Shown here: positions 1 through 9,732 of the stretch, piece after piece
How the letters are laid out: each line of letters opens with the position of its first letter
Position numbering within the stretch: position 1 is the first letter of the stretch
Source: Saprospiraceae bacterium
GTDB lineage: Bacteria > Bacteroidota > Bacteroidia > Chitinophagales > Saprospiraceae
NCBI GenBank assembly: GCA_022448945.1
Contig: JAKVCV010000020.1
Coordinates: 22,077 to 86,076 of the forward strand
Length of the DNA stretch: 64,000 nt
Reading direction: 5' to 3'
Program-made: the position numbers and the translations under genes
The notes under the pieces: model-generated
Database searches by the model: none
Seen by the model: only the letters and a program-made list of their open reading frames with translations
Told to the model about the DNA's origin: nothing

Positions 1-1
1 A

Positions 2-748
2 AAGGACCAAAAAAAGAATCAGGATAATATTAAAGCCGAAGAAATATCACCTTATGAATTTGCTAAATATGCCTTTAGAGACATTCTTAAAGACAAAAAT
101 TTCAAAAAATTATTCACAAAAGGACAAAGGGAAAAAGAACGAAGACAAAGTCTTAATGAATACTATAGTAGTAATGAAGGGCGTATAGAGTTAAGAAAAA
201 AAAATAAACGAAATGCTGTTGCTTTAGGTATTGATTCTATTTTGGTTTACAAACCATACTATGTCAAAATACATGATCTTGGAAAAACATCAAAAATCCT
301 CTACCTTAAATCTGAAGAGACCCAAAATAAATTGGTAGAAATTATACGTAAAAATGCAAAAATCGCTAATGTTAATATCAATCTATTGAATCCTACAGAT
401 ATTAAAGAATCTGATGCAGAAACATATAATGACCTAAGAATTTTATCAGATTGGATGTATCAACAAAACCGCTTTGGCAGCAACTTACTTATGTCGGGTT
501 TTAATCAGGAAGCTACGGATCTTATTATTAAAAAATTTAATACTCGATACTTGCTTTTCACAGGTATTGTTTCGTTAAAAAGAACAAGTACTAATTGGAT
601 TTACTGGTCAGTATTGTTCGACCTAAAAACTGGACGATATCAAGTAATCAAAGATGATTATTTTAATCAAAAGGATAATAAAGCTGTTTTAAATGCTCAT
701 ATTTTTGATACTTTTTTCCAAATTAAATCTGAAAGAAAACAACTCTGA
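2..748 (+). CDS. Unrecognised protein, 5' end outside the window (partial)
   Basis: The frame is open from the window's first bases to a TAA at 746-748, about 248 residues, so the start lies upstream. The only start-like codon in the later part (TTG at 242) sits inside continuous coding sequence and is not the real start. The N-terminal half is highly charged (Lys/Arg rich, about residues 20-75). The C-terminal half is a mixed alpha/beta region with a phrase like YNDLRILSDWMYQ and a later TGIVSLKR strand. The arrangement loosely resembles the C-terminal part of large Bacteroidota M48-type metallopeptidase lipoproteins, but no HExxH motif is in the visible part, so this is a weak guess. A beta-barrel-like gene follows 35 bases downstream on the same strand and may be co-transcribed. 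Confidence 0.75.
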   Translation, partial: KDQKKNQDNIKAEEISPYEFAKYAFRDILKDKNFKKLFTKGQREKERRQSLNEYYSSNEGRIELRKKNKRNAVALGIDSILVYKPYYVKIHDLGKTSKILYLKSEETQNKLVEIIRKNAKIANVNINLLNPTDIKESDAETYNDLRILSDWMYQQNRFGSNLLMSGFNQEATDLIIKKFNTRYLLFTGIVSLKRTSTNWIYWSVLFDLKTGRYQVIKDDYFNQKDNKAVLNAHIFDTFFQIKSERKQL

Positions 749-783
749 ATTCTACATGAAATTGAGATAATTAAACATCTACT

Positions 784-1584
784 ATGAAAAAATTAACAAA
801 TATCTTTTTTATCCTTTTAATTTGGACCTCTGTGCCAAAAGCACAAGTGCCAGGGTATCAGGGCAAAAAATTTTTTATTGAAATCGGAGGTTCTTTTTTC
901 CCGAATCTTTTTTATCCTACGGCACAAAATAAAGGTGCACAATCTTTTCCTTTTGGAGAACATACTGGGCATTTCACAATAAAAGACCGATACAGTTTAT
1001 CTCTACATTATATTATTGGAAGAAAATCTACTTTCAAAGCAGCTTATAATTATCAGGTGTCTGGCATGATGGATTATGCTTCTACTCCGGGACTTATTTC
1101 AGGAACAGATGAACATACATTGTTTTATCAACTCCATATGCATGATGTCAATTTAGGCTTCAATCTTTTTGGAAAAAGAAATATTAATCTGGCACCAATG
1201 GGTTTTTACTGGGACTTGGGGATTCGAATGGTATTTATTGATGGAATATTAAGAGATCAACGTGTTGATTATGCGGATAATCGTCCAGATAATACTCCTT
1301 ATCCTGATCAAGTTGCACCTCTAAATGAAGAAACATCAATGTTTATGTTTGGAATAACAGGAATGTGGGGTTATCGCGCTGTAATTGCTAATAGGATGAC
1401 ACTTACTTTTGGAATAGAAACAACTATTTTCCCGCAGTACCCATTAAACTTATTTCCATTTATAATCCCCTTTATGCCTTCTCCTGGAAATTCACTTACA
1501 GACTTTCAAAGAAGTACAGTAATGTGTGTACAAGACAGATATCTTCTTAGTTTACATATTGGAATAGGTGTATTAATTTTTTAA
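784..1584 (+). CDS. Outer-membrane beta-barrel-like protein
   Basis: 266 residues starting with a cleavable signal peptide (about residues 1-20, ending ..VPKAQ). The rest alternates aromatic and polar residues in amphipathic strands such as RYSLSLHYIIG and DLGIRMVFIDG, and finishes near a hydrophobic strand (LLSLHIGIGVLIF). This is the look of an outer-membrane beta-barrel, but I do not recognise the specific family. It follows the truncated gene by 35 bases and precedes a lipoprotein gene by about 70 bases, so the three may form one envelope-protein transcript. Function unknown. Confidence 0.7.
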   Translation: MKKLTNIFFILLIWTSVPKAQVPGYQGKKFFIEIGGSFFPNLFYPTAQNKGAQSFPFGEHTGHFTIKDRYSLSLHYIIGRKSTFKAAYNYQVSGMMDYASTPGLISGTDEHTLFYQLHMHDVNLGFNLFGKRNINLAPMGFYWDLGIRMVFIDGILRDQRVDYADNRPDNTPYPDQVAPLNEETSMFMFGITGMWGYRAVIANRMTLTFGIETTIFPQYPLNLFPFIIPFMPSPGNSLTDFQRSTVMCVQDRYLLSLHIGIGVLIF

Positions 1585-1653
1585 TACTATGTTAATTAGG
1601 TCAAAGTATTATTTTTTAAGACGAAAAAAGTTGCAATCAAAAACATAATAAAA

Positions 1654-2676
1654 ATGAATAAAATAATTATAGGAATTATACTTACATATTTACTATTAAA
1701 TATTTGTGCATGTTCAAAATATGATCCTATTTATGGTGTTGCAGGACACGGAAACATAGAGCCGCTTCAATTAAATAAGGATCTGACTTATATCCATGAT
1801 AATGATATATTTTTAGCAAATGAAATATTAACAGAAATAAAACAACTAACCTTTTCACAATCTTTAACCAAAACCCATGTTACATTAAGTCCTGAACACG
1901 ATAAAATTGCCTATTTAAATAGTAATGGTTCACCAGTAATTATTGATACCTCAGGAAATCAAATTGATATTTTGAATCAATATAATAATGTAAAAGATAT
2001 TCATTGGCATTCTAATAATGGAAACACCACATTGTACTTTTTGGTCAACAATAACATCGTATTCCATGGCCCACCTCTTAATATTCCTATCGACCCATTT
2101 TCTTATGTTTTTCCATCAGATACTACATATACAGCTATTGACGCCTTAGATATCAATGACAATTTAGATATTGCTTTCAGTTACCGTTATCAAAATCCAT
2201 ATTCTTCTTCTTCATCAAATATTAGTTATTATTACGGCGTTGGAGTAAACAATTCATTATCAACCGACAAACAGATTGAAACGTGGAATGGTTTTTACTC
2301 CCCTGCCACATCTTCATATAATGCCCAATCCTATTCTTATTATTATTTAGTAAAATTTAATGAAGAAGATCAAAATATCAGTTTGGGAAATATTTTAAAT
2401 GGTTTTGAAACAGATCCAAATTCTTATACGCTTTCTTCTTATATATATGGTGGCACTAGTAACACACTATCAACGCTTACAACTACTTTGAGTATGGAAA
2501 ACTACTATCAAGAGCATAGTGAAGGAGATATAGTTGCGAATGAAGGTCAAATACAAAAATACATTAAAGTACTTCCCCAAAATGTTCCATCACCAACAGG
2601 AACACCAAACACCTTTATCTTAAATTTTAGTAATTCAAATAACAACTACCCGACCTATTTTGACTGGAATCCATAA
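1654..2676 (+). CDS. Predicted lipoprotein with propeller-like repeats
   Basis: 340 residues. A short lipoprotein signal (hydrophobic residues 4-17, modification Cys probably Cys20 in the ICAC stretch) indicates membrane anchoring. The segment from about residue 45 to 135 has strand patterns typical of TolB/PD40-like beta-propeller blades (for example VTLSPEHDKIAYLNSNG followed by a VKDIHWH strand). The C-terminal half is rich in Ser, Tyr and Asn and looks low-complexity and extracellular. No catalytic motif is visible. Function is not recognised; a surface or periplasmic binding role would be a guess. Confidence 0.7.
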   Translation: MNKIIIGIILTYLLLNICACSKYDPIYGVAGHGNIEPLQLNKDLTYIHDNDIFLANEILTEIKQLTFSQSLTKTHVTLSPEHDKIAYLNSNGSPVIIDTSGNQIDILNQYNNVKDIHWHSNNGNTTLYFLVNNNIVFHGPPLNIPIDPFSYVFPSDTTYTAIDALDINDNLDIAFSYRYQNPYSSSSSNISYYYGVGVNNSLSTDKQIETWNGFYSPATSSYNAQSYSYYYLVKFNEEDQNISLGNILNGFETDPNSYTLSSYIYGGTSNTLSTLTTTLSMENYYQEHSEGDIVANEGQIQKYIKVLPQNVPSPTGTPNTFILNFSNSNNNYPTYFDWNP

Positions 2677-2678
2677 CT

Positions 2679-2713
2679 CCTTTTAATCTTTTTATGATAA
2701 AAAAGATCAAAGG
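2679..2713. terminator. Candidate bidirectional terminator between convergent genes
   Basis: An imperfect inverted repeat (CCTTTTAATCTTTTT against AAAAAGATCAAAGG) lies exactly between the ends of two convergent genes and carries T-runs on both strands. It overlaps the last codons of the hydrolase gene. The stem is AT-rich and has a bulge, so the call is tentative. Confidence 0.4.
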
Positions 2714-4107
2714 TTATTAATCCAATTAAGAATTGTCTTCATAACTTCATCAGAAAAGGTTTCTTCAATGTTAATATATTCTTCAACAGAACCCGTTTTA
2801 CAGTTTTGAAATAAATGATTAAGGTTAGGAAATAAAACACATTTATAATTTTTATTTTTGGCTTTAGAAAGTGTAGCCTCTATTGCATCTAAATTCATTT
2901 TTCCAGCTACTTGAATATCTTTTTCTCCATTAAGTGCCAAAACCGGACATGTTACTTTCTTCAAGTAATCTGCAGGTACTGACCTAATGAAAAAATGCAT
3001 CCATTTTAATTGAAGCATCGTCAAAGACTGCCTAAATGAAGTTTCATCTAATTCAAGCTTTAACTTATCTTCATCACTTATACTAGCATACTCTTCCTTG
3101 ATTGTTTCCATATAATCGTCAACCGAATATTTTCTTTTTTTATCTTTGATGACGGCATCAAACAACTTTGAATTAATTGTCCAAAAAGTCTTAAGTAACT
3201 TTTTATCCATAATTTGCAATTTCATTAAATCGTAATTTTGCTGCAAAAGCAAATCTTTACCTGAAACTCCAGGTCCGGCAAGTAAAACAATAAATGCAAT
3301 ACTTTTATCTTTCGATGCCACCATTGGCGCTATGAGCCCTCCTTCACTATGACCAACTAAACCAATCTTCTTGGAATCAATACTTGGATGTGATTTCAAA
3401 AAAGCAACACCCGCTTTAACATCTGTTGCAAAATCTGCACTTGTTGCTCCATTAGCTTCTCCTTCAGATTCTCCAAATCCTCGATCATCAAATCTCAACA
3501 CTGCAATTCCATTACGAGTAAGAAAATCAGCGATAACCCAAAATGGTTTATGCTTTAAAATAGTCTCATCCCTATCTTGTGCACCTGAACCAGAAATTAA
3601 GATAACAACAGGGTTTTTTTCTTTATTATCGGGAATTGTTAGCGTTCCGGCAAGTTTAATGCCATCTGCACTTTTATTAACATAAGTCACTTTTTCTATC
3701 TTATAAGGAAACGGGCCCTTAGGTTCCTGAGGTCTGTTATATACCAGCTCCTTTTTAGATTTTTTAAGGTCTAACTTTAATGGTACTCCTTGTATCCATT
3801 CTCCATTTATAACTGAAAAATCTTTATTAAAAGAACCTATATATTGTATATGAGCAGCATTCATGGTAAGTGTAATCTGACTATCCTTAACAACAACTTC
3901 GTCCATTTTTAAGTCATATGCAAGTTGATCAGGGCTGTCCATTGTAGCTTCCAATCCTTGTTCACCCATTTTGATATTAAAAACAATCGTAAATTTATTT
4001 GAACCAGCGACCAAAACACCTTCCCATCTACCAAGCCATTCTTGAGCAGATAAATTCATATTTATTAAAACTATCATCGTAAAAATTAAAAGACACTTCA
4101 TAATCAT
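2707..4107 (-). CDS. Secreted alpha/beta hydrolase (S9/dienelactone-hydrolase type)
   Basis: 466 residues with an N-terminal signal peptide (residues 3-21; the ATG at 4101 gives an equally good start). Residues 22-125 form a small beta-rich domain found in front of many Bacteroidota secreted hydrolases. The alpha/beta hydrolase domain spans about 140-466: an oxyanion-type GSGAQDRDE segment at 172-181, the nucleophile elbow GHSEGG with Ser254, a likely acid Asp397 in NGEKD and His431 in NLNHLF. All three catalytic residues are therefore present. Probably a periplasmic or surface esterase or peptidase; substrate cannot be read from the sequence. It stands alone, facing the lipoprotein gene. Confidence 0.85.
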   Translation of the reverse strand: MIMKCLLIFTMIVLINMNLSAQEWLGRWEGVLVAGSNKFTIVFNIKMGEQGLEATMDSPDQLAYDLKMDEVVVKDSQITLTMNAAHIQYIGSFNKDFSVINGEWIQGVPLKLDLKKSKKELVYNRPQEPKGPFPYKIEKVTYVNKSADGIKLAGTLTIPDNKEKNPVVILISGSGAQDRDETILKHKPFWVIADFLTRNGIAVLRFDDRGFGESEGEANGATSADFATDVKAGVAFLKSHPSIDSKKIGLVGHSEGGLIAPMVASKDKSIAFIVLLAGPGVSGKDLLLQQNYDLMKLQIMDKKLLKTFWTINSKLFDAVIKDKKRKYSVDDYMETIKEEYASISDEDKLKLELDETSFRQSLTMLQLKWMHFFIRSVPADYLKKVTCPVLALNGEKDIQVAGKMNLDAIEATLSKAKNKNYKCVLFPNLNHLFQNCKTGSVEEYINIEETFSDEVMKTILNWINNL

Positions 4108-4331
4108 TAATTTATTGTATATCTAATTGAAAAAATGAATATTTAACCAATCTTAGAAATCAATTTGTTAATTATATTTTTTTGATTCATAAAAGAAAGC
4201 TCAAGTTCCGAAAAAATTTTTAAAAAATATTAATATCAATAGAGTTATTATATCGAATTCTTAAATGTATTTCTCAAAAGAAAAAAGATATTCAATTTAG
4301 CGAAAGCACATTTTTTTTCTATTTTGATGCC

Positions 4332-6455
4332 ATGAAAGTATGGGTAAATACAGATGGAGAATATTTAGCAATAGAATTGATAGATAAAGCCTTTGCCAGT
4401 GGAGGTGAAGGCTCGCTTTATAAAATTAAAGCACCTAACCAATTTACAGATTTAATTGCTAAAATTTACCACCCCAAAAAACGAACAGAACTTCGTTATA
4501 AGAAAATCTTATATTTACATGAACACCCTCCCAAAAGCTTCGAAGACGACCTACCGATATCACTCGTTTGGCCAAAACAATTATTGTTTGATCAGGAAAA
4601 AAAATTTATTGGTTTTTTAATGTCTTTCGTTAAAGGAGAAAAACTGGAATTATTATGTTTGCCGAAAATACACAAAAAACACAGAAAGGTCTGGAGCTCG
4701 TACGAATTTGAAGAAAATAAAAGAAATAAGAAACGCCTTGACTTATGCTACAAAATTTCAAAAGCGATATATCATCTTCATGCTACTGAACGATATGTTT
4801 TGGTTGATATGAAACCCGATAATATTATAGTAAGTCCTAATGGAAATATTGCTCTAGTTGATTTAGATTCTGTTGAGGTTGTAGAAGAAGGAAAAACACT
4901 TTATGATGCTCCAGTTGCCACACCAGAGTATAGCCCTCCTGATAGTTATTTAAGTAAAAATGAAATAGACCCTACACAGGAAGACCCCTGGGATCGTTTT
5001 GGTCTTGGTGTTATATTATATAAAGTATTATTGGGTGTTCATCCTTATGCAGCCACTTCAGGTCCTCCTTATGAAAAAAATAATAGCTTGTACCAAAAAA
5101 TAGAACATGGTCTCTTTGTACATAACCCTGATATAAAAAAACACTTAACTCATGTACCTTCTTTACATGAACGTTTTTATGAATTACCCTTGGTCGTTCA
5201 GAAATTATTTGAACGCTGTTTTATAGACGGCCATCATAATCCATTCGCCCGCCCAAGTTCTGAAGAATGGGCTCAGGCGCTTAAGTATTACAATCTACAA
5301 CAAAACCTTAATGAAGAAAAAATTAAAATACCTCCAATCGCATTGGAACAAATCCCTGAGAATCTAAATCTTGATAAACTTTTTGTGGTTCCTACTACTT
5401 CAATAATTAGCCAAGAACCAAAATTACAAGTTGAAAAGCCGATAGATAAAGAAGAATTAAAACCTAATATGCTAGTAAAAGCATATCAAAACCCGAAAGA
5501 AATTCAATCTCAACGTTTTTTTAATTTTATTAGTCTCCTTTTTATAGTAATTATTGGAACCGCATTTTCAATTATATTACCATGGCCTCTTATGTTGGCA
5601 TTAGGTATAATGACCTATATGGGTATTAACTATATAACATATAAATCTAGGAAATCAGCTGACAAAAAAGATACGATCTTTGGTGTTCTCGACAATCAAC
5701 TATCATATTTTGGTGAACTTATAAGTACTGCTGAAGGGTATGAACAAAAAATAAGCACCTATATTGAAAAAATTAAAAACCTTCATATAAAAAACCCTAA
5801 AGGATATATTTCTGATTTTTTGCACAAGAAATTTTTGATTAAAGAAAAAATAGAAAATTTCAATAAAATGATACAGGAAGAAAAAAGAAAGTTGCAAAAT
5901 ATAAAACGTGAAGAACGATCAAATTTCAAAAAATTGAATAAATATTATGAAGAACAAGTAATAAAACAAACAAAACTCCCAAAACTAGAAGCCAAGACAA
6001 TTGAACAAAAAATCATCCTACTCAAACGTGCAAAACGACTAGATAAACTAAATGCTGAAGAAAACATACGCTATAAAGAAGATTTATTGTCATTAGAACA
6101 ATTGCATACACAACTTGAAATAGAAAAATTAGAAATGGAGTCTTTGTTTTTAGAAAAATCTAAAGACATATTATATAAATGTCAACAAAAACATGAAGAA
6201 TTACTTGAAGACATTCGGATTTACCATCAATCTATTGGCGAAAAAGAAGAAAAAGAAGTTGCAAATTTGATTACTGAACAAAGAATTAGCCTAAAAGAGT
6301 TGGAACGATTACAATATGACCTTAAACAGCTCGAAAAACCACTTGAAACGCAGCTACTAAAATGCCGGCGTGCTAAAATAAATGCTGAACTATATAAAAA
6401 AATAAGTTATAGTCGTCATTTAATAGAAATGTTGGGCATTAAGAAACCTATTTAA
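4332..6455 (+). CDS. YegI-like protein kinase with two membrane segments and a coiled-coil tail
   Basis: 707 residues. Residues 15-330 are a protein-kinase-like domain: glycine loop GGEG (24-27), probable ATP lysine Lys44, catalytic loop Asp159-Met-Lys161-Pro-Asp-Asn164 (the usual His-Arg before Asp is Leu-Val), metal site Asp177-Leu-Asp179 in place of DFG, and a structural Asp221 in DRFGLG. Residues 397-437 form a hairpin of two hydrophobic segments, and 455-695 is a long charged coiled coil. This domain order matches the helix-rich YegI kinases that in other bacteria are encoded beside a PP2C phosphatase and a vWA protein; neither partner is nearby. The catalytic residues suggest activity. 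The kinase domain should be cytoplasmic. The substrate is unknown. Confidence 0.82.
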   Translation: MKVWVNTDGEYLAIELIDKAFASGGEGSLYKIKAPNQFTDLIAKIYHPKKRTELRYKKILYLHEHPPKSFEDDLPISLVWPKQLLFDQEKKFIGFLMSFVKGEKLELLCLPKIHKKHRKVWSSYEFEENKRNKKRLDLCYKISKAIYHLHATERYVLVDMKPDNIIVSPNGNIALVDLDSVEVVEEGKTLYDAPVATPEYSPPDSYLSKNEIDPTQEDPWDRFGLGVILYKVLLGVHPYAATSGPPYEKNNSLYQKIEHGLFVHNPDIKKHLTHVPSLHERFYELPLVVQKLFERCFIDGHHNPFARPSSEEWAQALKYYNLQQNLNEEKIKIPPIALEQIPENLNLDKLFVVPTTSIISQEPKLQVEKPIDKEELKPNMLVKAYQNPKEIQSQRFFNFISLLFIVIIGTAFSIILPWPLMLALGIMTYMGINYITYKSRKSADKKDTIFGVLDNQLSYFGELISTAEGYEQKISTYIEKIKNLHIKNPKGYISDFLHKKFLIKEKIENFNKMIQEEKRKLQNIKREERSNFKKLNKYYEEQVIKQTKLPKLEAKTIEQKIILLKRAKRLDKLNAEENIRYKEDLLSLEQLHTQLEIEKLEMESLFLEKSKDILYKCQQKHEELLEDIRIYHQSIGEKEEKEVANLITEQRISLKELERLQYDLKQLEKPLETQLLKCRRAKINAELYKKISYSRHLIEMLGIKKPI

Positions 6456-6489
6456 AAAAGCAGAAAAGCTGTATACAACTTTTCTGCTT
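6454..6489. terminator. Terminator between convergent kinase and gdhA genes
   Basis: An 11-bp perfect stem, AAGCAGAAAAG at 6458-6468 and CTTTTCTGCTT at 6479-6489, with a 10-base loop. On the minus strand it is followed by a T-run (A-run at 6454-6459 on plus), so it best serves gdhA, while also sitting 3' of the kinase gene. Confidence 0.7.
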
Positions 6490-6515
6490 ATATAATTAAA
6501 TTAAATAGTAGTGTT

Positions 6516-7928
<1,413 letters not shown>

Positions 7929-7938
7929 TCAATCATAA

Positions 7939-7946
7939 CAAAGTTA
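7939..7946 (-). promoter_or_regulatory. Candidate -7 box for gdhA
   Basis: On the minus strand this reads TAACTTTG, matching the Bacteroidota TAnnTTTG -7 consensus, 53 bases before the gdhA ATG. A TTTG lies 16 bases further upstream, a shorter gap than the usual 19-21. In DNA this AT-rich such matches also occur by chance. Confidence 0.35.
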
Positions 7947-8050
7947 AAAACATTTTTGAATGCAAATAATAAAACAATGATCAAAATTAACTATTCTAAA
8001 TTAAAACAATTTAATATGTTCATTTATAATATTTTATAAAATAATATAAG

Positions 8051-8887
8051 TTACTTATGTCTTCTTAATATAACTCCATCCCATTTATATAGTTTATCAA
8101 TTAAATAAGTATAAACAGGGTGATTATCTTGTCCATATATACCAGATTCTTCACGAAGGGTAATAAATTGCTCTTTACCATATTTATCGACAGGATAAAC
8201 AAAAAACTTACTAGCAAAAGTTTCAGAATTAAAACTATTAGTCAACAAATCAATATAATGTAACTTTTTCCCGTCCCAAAAAATAGTTATTGAGGCTGAT
8301 ACTCCCCCACAATATCCATCATTAAAAGCAATTTCAATAACATCCTGAATCGAGTATATACCCTTATTCCCCAATGCATTACCTTGTGTATTGGTATAAA
8401 GAGTTCCTATTGCTTGAAATTTAAGTTGATCTATAACAAATCCGTGATCATAAGCTATTAGATTCAAAATAATACTTTCCTCTTTATAATTACCCCTATC
8501 TATAGTTTCAATTTTTTCAATTCCATAAAAAAACAAAGTTTTAGGAGAATCTAATGAATAAAATGCATGCCTGGCAATATTGCCGCCCCATACAAACCCA
8601 AATTGCTCATTTCCTTCCGTTAAAAAAGAAACATGATACCAATTAGTTCTAAATCCATTAATTTCAATTGCTTCATCTATACGTTCTAAAATGGTTATAG
8701 AATGCCCGATTGACAATTCTACCAAAGGGTTGGGAGTAATATAAGGTGAGGGGTAAATTGGTGTGTTATCAAAAAAAATAAAAAATGATTCCCCAACTTC
8801 AAATGTTCTATAAGAACTATTAAAAGTATAATCTTCTTGAGCAAAAACTGAGAAATTAAACAAAACTAATAAAATACAAATCCTCAT
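8051..8887 (-). CDS. Secreted protein with an SH3-like domain
   Basis: 278 residues from the ATG at 8887, which places a clean signal peptide (MRICILLVLFNFSVFAQ) at the N-terminus; the frame extends 14 codons further upstream but without improving the signal. Residues about 45-100 look like a bacterial SH3 module (ELSIGHSITILERID, then WYHVSF and FGFVWGGNIA). The remainder has strand-rich sequence with a short charged tail. No catalytic residues are evident. Bacterial SH3 modules commonly bind cell-wall material, so a periplasmic role is plausible. It lies about 100 bases downstream of the Nudix gene, on the same strand. Confidence 0.75.
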   Translation of the reverse strand: MRICILLVLFNFSVFAQEDYTFNSSYRTFEVGESFFIFFDNTPIYPSPYITPNPLVELSIGHSITILERIDEAIEINGFRTNWYHVSFLTEGNEQFGFVWGGNIARHAFYSLDSPKTLFFYGIEKIETIDRGNYKEESIILNLIAYDHGFVIDQLKFQAIGTLYTNTQGNALGNKGIYSIQDVIEIAFNDGYCGGVSASITIFWDGKKLHYIDLLTNSFNSETFASKFFVYPVDKYGKEQFITLREESGIYGQDNHPVYTYLIDKLYKWDGVILRRHK

Positions 8888-8989
8888 AGTTATAAATGTA
8901 TTCAAGGGTAAAATAAAAATATTCTGCATTATACTTTATCCTATTAGACATTGATTTATTATTAAACAATGAATCATTTAGACATTAAA

Positions 8990-9520
8990 TTAAAATCTAA
9001 TACTTTCCCCATGAAACACCCCAGGAAATTTGGAATCTCTAATATATTGTTTTAGAGCAAAAATATTAGATTGGAATGCCATTTCATCCCAAGGAATTTC
9101 ATCAAGAGAAAATAATTTAGCTTCAAGCGTTTCTTCACCTGCAGAAAAAACAGGTTCTAATATCCTTGATAAAAACAAAAAATAGACCTGATTAACATGT
9201 GTTACATTATAAATAGTATGTAATCTTTCAATTTCAATATGTGCATTAGCTTCTTCTAAAACTTCTCTAACAGCGCCTTGTTTTAGTGTCTCATTATTTT
9301 CCATAAATCCTGCTGGTAAATTCCATTTACCTTTACGGGGTTCAATACTCCTTTTACAAAGCAGTACCTTTTCTTTATAAAAAACCAAAGCACCACAAAT
9401 AATCTTAGGGTTTTGATAATGAATTACTTCACAATTACTACAAATATATCGTTTATGTTTATCTCCTTTAGGTCGCTTATAATCTAATGGGCTATGACCG
9501 CAGTTGCTACAATTATTCAT
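8990..9520 (-). CDS. Nudix hydrolase with N-terminal zinc ribbon
   Basis: 176 residues. The zinc ribbon uses Cys4, Cys7, Cys27 and Cys30. The Nudix box starts at Gly71 and runs GFMENNE, then Arg85-Glu86-Val-Leu-Glu89-Glu90, so all metal-binding Glu are kept; the usual Gly after EE-x is Asn92. Zinc-ribbon Nudix enzymes of this layout hydrolyse nucleoside diphosphate linkages, and the NudC branch acts on NAD(H) and NAD-capped RNA. This protein is shorter than NudC (about 260 residues), so it is better called a NUDIX family protein with ADP-ribose/NAD-type substrates possible. Cytoplasmic, no signal peptide. Confidence 0.88.
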   Translation of the reverse strand: MNNCSNCGHSPLDYKRPKGDKHKRYICSNCEVIHYQNPKIICGALVFYKEKVLLCKRSIEPRKGKWNLPAGFMENNETLKQGAVREVLEEANAHIEIERLHTIYNVTHVNQVYFLFLSRILEPVFSAGEETLEAKLFSLDEIPWDEMAFQSNIFALKQYIRDSKFPGVFHGESIRF

Positions 9521-9666
9521 ATTATTAAATAGTTGAAATGCTATTATTAAATCTCCGAATAAGCGATAATTAAATTAATAACTATTCCAATATAATATTA
9601 ATTACTTACTAGATGCATTAGAGTATACAAAAGATTAATCATATAATTTTTAGACTAATCTAAATT

Positions 9667-9674
9667 TATTTTTG
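9667..9674 (+). promoter_or_regulatory. Candidate -7 box for the TBDT gene
   Basis: TATTTTTG matches the TAnnTTTG consensus, 58 bases before the ATG of the receptor gene. No TTTG at the ideal -33 distance was seen, so support is partial. Confidence 0.35.
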
Positions 9675-9732
9675 CATTACCCATGTTTTTTGTATTTTAG
9701 CATACTAAAAGCACTATGTTTAGGTATAAAAA

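Noticed and set aside
3371..3685. Plus-strand open frame inside the alpha/beta hydrolase gene
   Set aside because: Antisense shadow of a gene with intact catalytic motifs; no signal or motif of its own.
4332..6455. Kinase as part of a TerY-P type stress or defence triad
   Set aside because: No PP2C phosphatase or vWA protein is encoded on either side.
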